The position numbers were made by a program, and so were the translations under genes. From Amyelois transitella (Eukaryota; Arthropoda; Insecta; Lepidoptera; Pyralidae), in NCBI RefSeq assembly GCF_032362555.1, contig NC_083507.1, positions 8,745,001 to 8,809,000 of the forward strand: a DNA stretch of 64,000 nt, read 5' to 3'. The notes under the pieces were generated by a model that made no database searches, was not told the origin of the DNA, and worked only from the letters and a program-made list of their open reading frames with translations. Shown piece after piece: positions 57,630 through 64,000 of the stretch (position 1 is its first letter; every line of letters starts with the position of its first letter).

Positions 57630-59778
57630 ATGAATAATCTCAATATGTTTTGTTGTTTGAAGGGCTGTATCAATGGATTTAGCCTGACACCTAGTGTACC
57701 TATCCGTATCAAAGAAAATCCAGTGCAGCTGGATACCTTGCATATGGGTAATGTGATTTATTGATTTATTCTTTAAAACAGTTTCCTCATCTCTTTTTTT
57801 GTGTGCCCTGTATTCAAAATGTTATTTTTGAACAAGCAATTAGTTCTGAATAAAAAATTCAACCTAGATATTCTTTTGCACTAAACTATGCATGTTTACA
57901 CATCTGTTGAGCTACATAAACAGAACTTTTCATTATTGTCAAAAAGCGCTAACCTCACATGTGACCTCAAAGCTTTACAAATCAAAACTTCTTTTATAAG
58001 CTTTAAGTTACTGTGATGATTTAAAACAAGTCTCTGAATTTAATTTGAATAGGTCATGAAGTAGTGGTGGTGAAAGGAGGTCAAAGAGTGTGCGGGTCTG
58101 GTTGTGCGCTTGGGAATGCTCCTCTAGTCCAGAACAAATCATACTTTGAAGTGAAGCTACAACAGGGAGGTGTATGGGCCGTGGGGCTAGCTACAAGAGA
58201 CACAGATGTTAGCAAAGTTCATGGTAAGTACTCACCAATATATAAATTTCACACAATTTTACATTAATCATGTTTTCATACTTTCTGGGGTACGCAGAGC
58301 CAATAGACCTAAGACTTGAAAGACATGTTTAGCTTATGATAAAAAAGGAAAGAAGTACTGAACTAAATGTATGTTTCGCATAAAATTTTAATTGACTCAT
58401 GGTTGAAGAAGTTCCAAAATTAATATTCAGTAGCAGTATAGCAAGAATGGGTCATTGCTAGCACCTTAGCCGTGTTGTGTTGTCTGTAGGCCATATGATT
58501 CATAACAAGTGACATAATGTATATCTTTATACAGCTGCTTATTTGCAACACAATCCTTTTAAACCTTCGGGGAAATTGACACAGTCACCATTTGTGTAGA
58601 AGTTTTCCCAACTCAGAATTTAGAAGGTCGAAAATGAAATATTTAAATATCATGCTTATATAACAATCCAATTACAATCAAAGTTCCAAAAAACTCAAAT
58701 AAAAATGTGGATGCCATGGCCCCAAGGATAGCTGTGGAAGGTGCTTCTGAAAAACTCACAGATGAGAAAATGAGAATTTAAATGTTGATTCACTATGAAT
58801 TTGAATGATCATACCAAACAACATGTGCTTTTTTATTTTATATTTCTGTTGAAAATATGGAAAGGTGTAGTCCTATGCATCCCTCTGGGAAAGCTTTAAG
58901 AGTTTATGTATATTTTCTGATTTTAGTAATATCAAAAACTTCAGCTATCAAATATTATACATAATCTCTGGGCCAGTACAGAATAAAATTACTTGGATGC
59001 CTTGATGTTGTTAAGATTACAGGAGTAACTGATTGACACTTATCATCCTTGCAGTTCACTTGCAGTTAACGATGGCACCTTATTAGATAAAAATAAAAAA
59101 CTAAAATAAAACTATCTCAAAGCATTACTAAACCTTCCTAATACTTTTTCAAGGTGGTGTTGACAAAGAGTCATGGTGCTTAAACAGTGACGGTACTGTG
59201 CGACATGCAAATGTTGAGCTTTACCACCTCACACCAGCCCCGAGGGAATCTCCCACTGCAGATCTGTTAGTGTCCACGGGTTCTCCTATCCATGTGGAGA
59301 GTGAGAGGCCAGAGAGTGACAGTGTGAACACAGCAGCCATAATGCCAGTGGAAGGAGACACCATTGGAGTGGCCTATGACCATGTGGAACTGAATTTCTT
59401 TCTTAATGGAAAAAATATGGAGATACCCGTCAGAAATGTAAGGGGCACAGTTTATCCAGCGTTATATGGTAAGATATAAAATAAAATAGAGTCATCTGCC
59501 ATCACATATGTTAAATATCCACTGAAATATTTTCATACAATATTTAATATCTACATAAAAATTTGGGACTATTAATATACATATATTATCTAATTTGGGA
59601 ATACAAGCTGTAATTTAAAGTTGAATATTTTTTTATATGGTATTAATTTGTTTCAAAACCATGACTTTTTTAAATTGCAGTTGACGACGGCGCCATCTTA
59701 GATATAAACTTGGACAATTTCTTGTACCCACCTCCGAGCGGCTATGAGAAGATAATGGTGGAGCAATCTCTTCTCTAA
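57630..59778 (+). CDS. SPRYD7: SPRY domain-containing protein 7
   Basis: Small intracellular protein made almost wholly of one SPRY domain; its molecular role is not established. Exons 57630-57747, 58053-58223, 59154-59468, 59681-59778 give 233 residues, all introns in phase 1. N-terminal features are FCCLKGC and ENPVQLDTLHMGHEVVVVK. The SPRY core is CGSGCALGNAPLVQNKSYFE, GVWAVGLATRD and DTIGVAYDHVELNFFLNGK. The end is RGTVYPALYVDDGAILDI and PPPSGYEKIMVEQSLL. These match the vertebrate protein nearly end to end. Exon 3 carries an insert of about 35 residues (LTPAPRESPTADLLV to SVNTAAIMP) absent from the human protein as I remember it (about 196 residues). The start is the first ATG of the frame. 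Confidence 0.95.
58224..59153 (+). other. SPRYD7 intron 2
   Basis: 930 bp, AT-rich. A weak family A relic (tttctggggtacgcagagcc near 58280). No other feature. Confidence 0.55.
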
Positions 59779-61875
59779 CAGAAACCTAATTTACGCGTTA
59801 GTGTGGATCTGCTCAGTGAGAGACAGTGTGATGGAGCTCTGTGAATTGTAGCATTTGTGAAGAGACTGCTTAAAATAAGTGTATGTAAGTTGAATTTGTA
59901 TTGGAGGTGTTTTTGAAACATGCTAGTAATATGGTCTTTTAAAGCATGATGCTAGTTATAGTAGTTGCTTATATTGTCTTGATTAGTTTCCTCATATCAG
60001 AATAGAAGGCTATCAGATAGCGACTTAGGGAATAAAGCTTTCCTATATTGAACTATGTCAATGTACTATGGACCAGCTGGGTTACGTTCGTACATGGAGC
60101 ATTCCATTCATCACATCTCAGGAAACCTGCTTCCTTGCAGAAGCAGAGCTTCGTGCTGCTGCCAGCCATGGACTTTTTCCCGGGAATTCAAACGACATGT
60201 TATTTGCGCTGTAATACATACATATAATAACGTCTTTATCCCTTACGTGGTAGACAGAGCCAACACGTAAAGGGCCATGTTCAAGGGAATTGAGATTCAA
60301 ATATTGAAAGGCTGCTAAGCCTGTATTACATTTCAATTTTTTTTGTTAGATATATTGTGAACTGAAATTCTTCTTACGACACTTCAAAGAGAGATAGATA
60401 GTTATTGGATATCAAAGTATGTAAATCAAAAGAAAATAATGTTACTAGCATGTTTCCGTGTACGTCAAAGTAATCATATCATCTGCTAGCCATATGGCTC
60501 AATGTCGTGGACTTGTGGCCTATCTTGTGGAATCTATTGCAATGTATTAAAAATTGAGCTAAACGAGCTGTCTTACATGTATAATATAACAGTATTATAT
60601 TTTCTGTAATATATACCAAGTGAATTATAGTTATAAATGATATGACGCGAATGATAGGAAAGCTTTCTTTGCTTTGGTTGGTCTGAGAGTAAAAAATTGT
60701 TTATTTTTTAAAAGGTTTGACAACGTGAGTGTGGCTGATTTAAGAATTTAAAAAGAGAGAGTGTGATATATGTATATGCCTATTTGCCTAAAACTTAATC
60801 GATACTTTGCTTAAAAATTTTGTGTAAGTCAATCGTAGTAGGTATTCGGCGTTTGATTGTGTTTTATTGAAATAACTAATTAACATTATAGTCTTTTTTC
60901 AACAAACTACAGCATCCGACCCGTACATTCAAATTAAAATTACAAAACAATAATTTCTTTGCATATACATAGATACTGCATAAACCAAAACAGGCTAAAT
61001 ATGTCATGACAAAGATTCCCTATTGCAGAATATGCGGACCACCATCTATTTTGTAATAACAAGTAGAACTTAGTAATAAACAAAAAAAATATTGGGTTTT
61101 TTGTTAGTCAAATTTAACATTTCCAAATTCTTACGGCAATTGAGACTGGAATAGGAAGGGTAATTTGTGATCTAAGTTATTATGGGTATATTATGAATAT
61201 TCTTCTATTTATGCATCTTATTACTAGTGAAAGGTACTAAGTACTGCCAATATACTTGACTATACTACGCCTTTGGCTTATATTCACGAAGGGGTCAAGT
61301 CGATGGGGGTTTCTGTACATAAAATGAGATCTCTGATTGTAGTTTTTCGCATTAAGTTATATTATAAATTCTGGTTATGATAAAATGTGTGTACAATTTT
61401 CGCGGAATAAAACTGTCTTTTTTAATGTCTATATTGACTATGTAGGTATTTTAGGTATGTAAAACACTTGTATATTTCTATATATTGTTTGATGGCCGTA
61501 TGCATAGATGTTATGTCTTACTACATGTGTAAGCAACAACCTATAATCTTTTTACTTTACCGACTACAAGAAAGGAGGAGTTCTCAATTCGAACGTATTT
61601 TTTTTTCAAACAAAAAAGGCGGCAATCAGACTATAGTCTAGCTAGTCTTTTTCCGTTAAACATTTTCTACCGATAAAAGTAACTACCTACTAAGAATATT
61701 TTGGTTAAATTTGGCAAACACAGATGTTAATCAAAAGAAGTTTAAAAGATTTTTACTTTTGATTTGTACATACATCACGCTTAAAAATAATTATCTTTAT
61801 TTTTTGTAACATACATTCGTAAGATCTGTAAATTTTTTATTGTATTTATTATCAAATTTTGTTTGTTTAATAAAG
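59779..61875 (+). other. SPRYD7 3' region
   Basis: Holds several candidate polyadenylation signals on the plus strand: 60030 (gaataaagc), 61408 (gaataaaact) and 61869 (taataaagg). The 3' UTR could therefore be 0.25 to 2.1 kb. A family A fragment lies at 60213-60320. No coding frame is supported. Confidence 0.5.
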
Positions 61876-64000
61876 GCGGATATTTTTGTATACTTTAAAA
61901 TCTTATAAATTTCAACTGAAGATGTAGGCAGTCTTTTGATCTAAAAATCTGGTTTAAGTGCATCAAAACTGCTTTTAACAACCTTAGATAGTGTTAATTA
62001 TGAAAAAATAATATCAATGATTTACCTACATACCTTCGCAACAAAACAAAATGTACAATAGTAAGGGTGTTACAGATTTATTACAATATTCAACGTATGT
62101 TTAATATTACTTCTCTAAATGTAGAACAATCAAATCATATTCATGACCACTGTAACATGTTAATAAAATTTATTAATGCCGACTAAAAGTAATAAAATAT
62201 TGTATTAATATGTTGTTTTGTTTGTATACGTATTTTGACTTTACATTTTTTACATAGACAGAGCAGACAAGAACAATTTATTGTACATCTAATCGAACTC
62301 TTGTCTATGTAATCCATACCTACATCTATGTATTAAAATTGTAACTGGCCGACGCCTGTAATTAAAAGATATTACAAAAAAAAATCGATATTGGAGAACA
62401 TTAAAAATATAACCAATAGCGAAGCCGTAAATATAATATGTGATTTTTTAAATTTCACTCTGTCTGTATGTACTCACATCTCGCGAAAATTATTGCTACG
62501 ATTTCAGTCCGGTCCACTGTGACTGACCCGTACCTAGCGCAGCTTTGATATAGTTATGAATGCAGTTGCCCTAATGTGCAGGTTACAGTTAAGCACGATA
62601 GTCTGCGACTCTGTGTATCAAACGGGTTTACTAACGTACCTAAAGGGTGTGGACGTGGTCACCATTCCAACTATTAGGTACATACCTACTGGTTGAAAAT
62701 ATGTTAAAAAATGTTTACTCCAAGAGTAATTTATTCCATTATTTATATTTAATTAATGTAGATACTCTATCAAGGATGTACTAAAACTGAATCGGGAAGT
62801 CGTCAAATCAAATTTTACTTAATTCGGAATATTTTTGTAGGTAGTCTTATAAGACCGAGGGAAAATAAAGAGTTATCTCGATAAACGTAAAACATAATTC
62901 CCGGGCGCTCATTGTCTGCTAGAAAAAGGACTGGGCGAAAACAAAAGAAATTAAATTATTTGAAAGCTTCCATTTAATTAGAACATTAATATAGATCCCT
63001 TTAATATTCTTGGATTCTACCTGGAATGTGAATACCTATTATTTGTTTTTAAAGATGTTTTCGTTTTACGCACGTAGGTATTATCCTACTGGTTTGTTCC
63101 GCCCAATTATGTTCAAGAATTCCTTCCTTTATTATTATTTTTTATATTCCTTCCATTTGTAGCTCAATCAACAATAAAATTTAAAAAATTGGCCAACCCT
63201 CATGGTCTATAGTGTGAAGTATGGCAAAGGTCATATAGGGTACATTTCACGCGGGCGGAGCCGCAGGCGAAAGCTAGTAGATCATTACAAAAATGTAATT
63301 TAAAACAACAACATGCCCGTGATACCTATGGTATCCATTTCGCAATCACTGAGCTGCACTACAGCTGGCGCAGACAAAACCATTCTTATTCCTGTTTCAT
63401 TTCACGGTATTTCTCCATCAGTTGTGGCTACAGTACTGGCTCTACACAATATTTAGGATACAGCCATGTCCATTATGGCGCCCCCCTATTTTGTATTGAA
63501 AATGGGTGAATGTTATTGATCACAAACATACATCCACATTACACTCATGGTCTAGACCATGAGTTTATGTGTGGTCTAGAACTCTAGACCATGAGTTTAT
63601 GTGTGGATGTGTATTTGTTACTCTTTCACCCAAATTTACTGAACGGATTTTGATGAAATTTTGTACCTACAATAGTAGCAATAACTTTTGTTTTTATTAT
63701 GGTAATTCTCACGGAAGGGAAGTATCGGGACGCAGCTATTTCCATGTCACAAGGTGCACTCTGTAACTTGGGGCGTCATCTCAGCCAGCTGCCCGGCTCG
63801 GCGTCAAGTAGGGCCGTCCCTGTCACGCGTGCCCGGGGACAGTGCTCGCGACACGCGGTAAATTGGAAAAGCGCCGGCGGCGGTCAGCTGCAGCCGCGGT
63901 CTTATGGATTGCGCACACTTGTCAAATGCCGTTTCATATGAATGTGACAATTTACTGTTTGTCTTCAACCGATTTCAAAAAAGGAGGTACTAGATACGAG
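61876..64000. other. Right-hand spacer with repeat remnants
   Basis: AT-rich, no supported gene. It contains RTE-like pieces (63190-63285, gcgggcggagccgcaggcga; 63600-63665, aacggattttgatgaaattt) and a palindrome (63543-63564) with a local duplication. A GC-rich stretch (63780-63905) and the edge sequence 63965-64000, which resembles 61565-61590, complete it. Confidence 0.55.
63543..63564. repeat. 22-bp perfect palindrome beside a short duplication
   Basis: actcatggtctagaccatga plus gt reads the same on both strands. The piece tctagaccatgagtttatgt recurs about 40 bp later. Confidence 0.8.

Noticed and set aside
63780-63905. GC-rich stretch as an exon of another gene
   Set aside because: Open for a short way only, no splice sites or family motifs, and next to repeat remnants.

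Overview
The window is animal nuclear DNA and, from its repeats and gene content, almost certainly from a moth or butterfly (Lepidoptera). The genes are AT-rich with many small GT-AG introns. The introns and spacers carry tRNA-derived and tailed short repeats of the kind scattered through lepidopteran genomes, an intact PHD-type non-LTR retrotransposon, and miniature LTR elements whose primer site matches tRNA-Trp. The species cannot be named from the sequence alone.

Layout, left to right. 1-11128 (minus): Twinkle, the mitochondrial replicative DNA helicase, ten exons, running off the left edge. Its largest intron holds a non-LTR retrotransposon with both reading frames open (about 1925-6150). 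12874-42325 (minus): Mediator subunit 12 (MED12, kohtalo), about 47 exons over 29 kb, from the conserved N-terminus to the glutamine-rich C-terminus. 42980-44508 (plus): PIN4 (parvulin 14), head-to-head with MED12. 44505-45229 (plus): a 110-residue two-helix membrane protein whose start codon overlaps the PIN4 stop codon. 45542-46540: a MITE with long inverted ends. 47572-54370 (minus): a secreted C-type lectin of the Clect27/Schlaff type, with a TATA/initiator promoter and a tRNA-Lys in an intron. 57630-59778 (plus): SPRYD7. The rest, to 64000, is 3' UTR and repeat-bearing spacer.

The most striking things are in and beside MED12. Exon 18 contains twelve identical tandem copies of a 162-bp unit (54 codons, in frame) that is a single conserved segment in other animals. 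Each copy keeps its own 5' splice site, and the next exon joins any of them in phase, so one gene could make proteins with 1 to 12 copies. Several other MED12 introns hold decayed copies of the exon just upstream, so the array may be the newest case of a recurring process. Just upstream of MED12, a 985-bp miniature LTR element with identical LTRs has inserted after codon 5 of PIN4, with a 4-bp target duplication, and breaks its reading frame in this haplotype. A second copy, in inverted orientation, lies in a MED12 intron 21 kb away, inside one of the decayed exon copies.

Functionally the window mixes mtDNA replication (Twinkle), transcription control (MED12, the CDK8-module activator), a parvulin isomerase with a possible bicistronic partner, a cuticle or immune type lectin, and a SPRY protein. 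Nothing links them as a pathway. Exon boundaries were read by eye from splice consensus, reading phase and family similarity. All phases close except around one MED12 exon (19486-20265).
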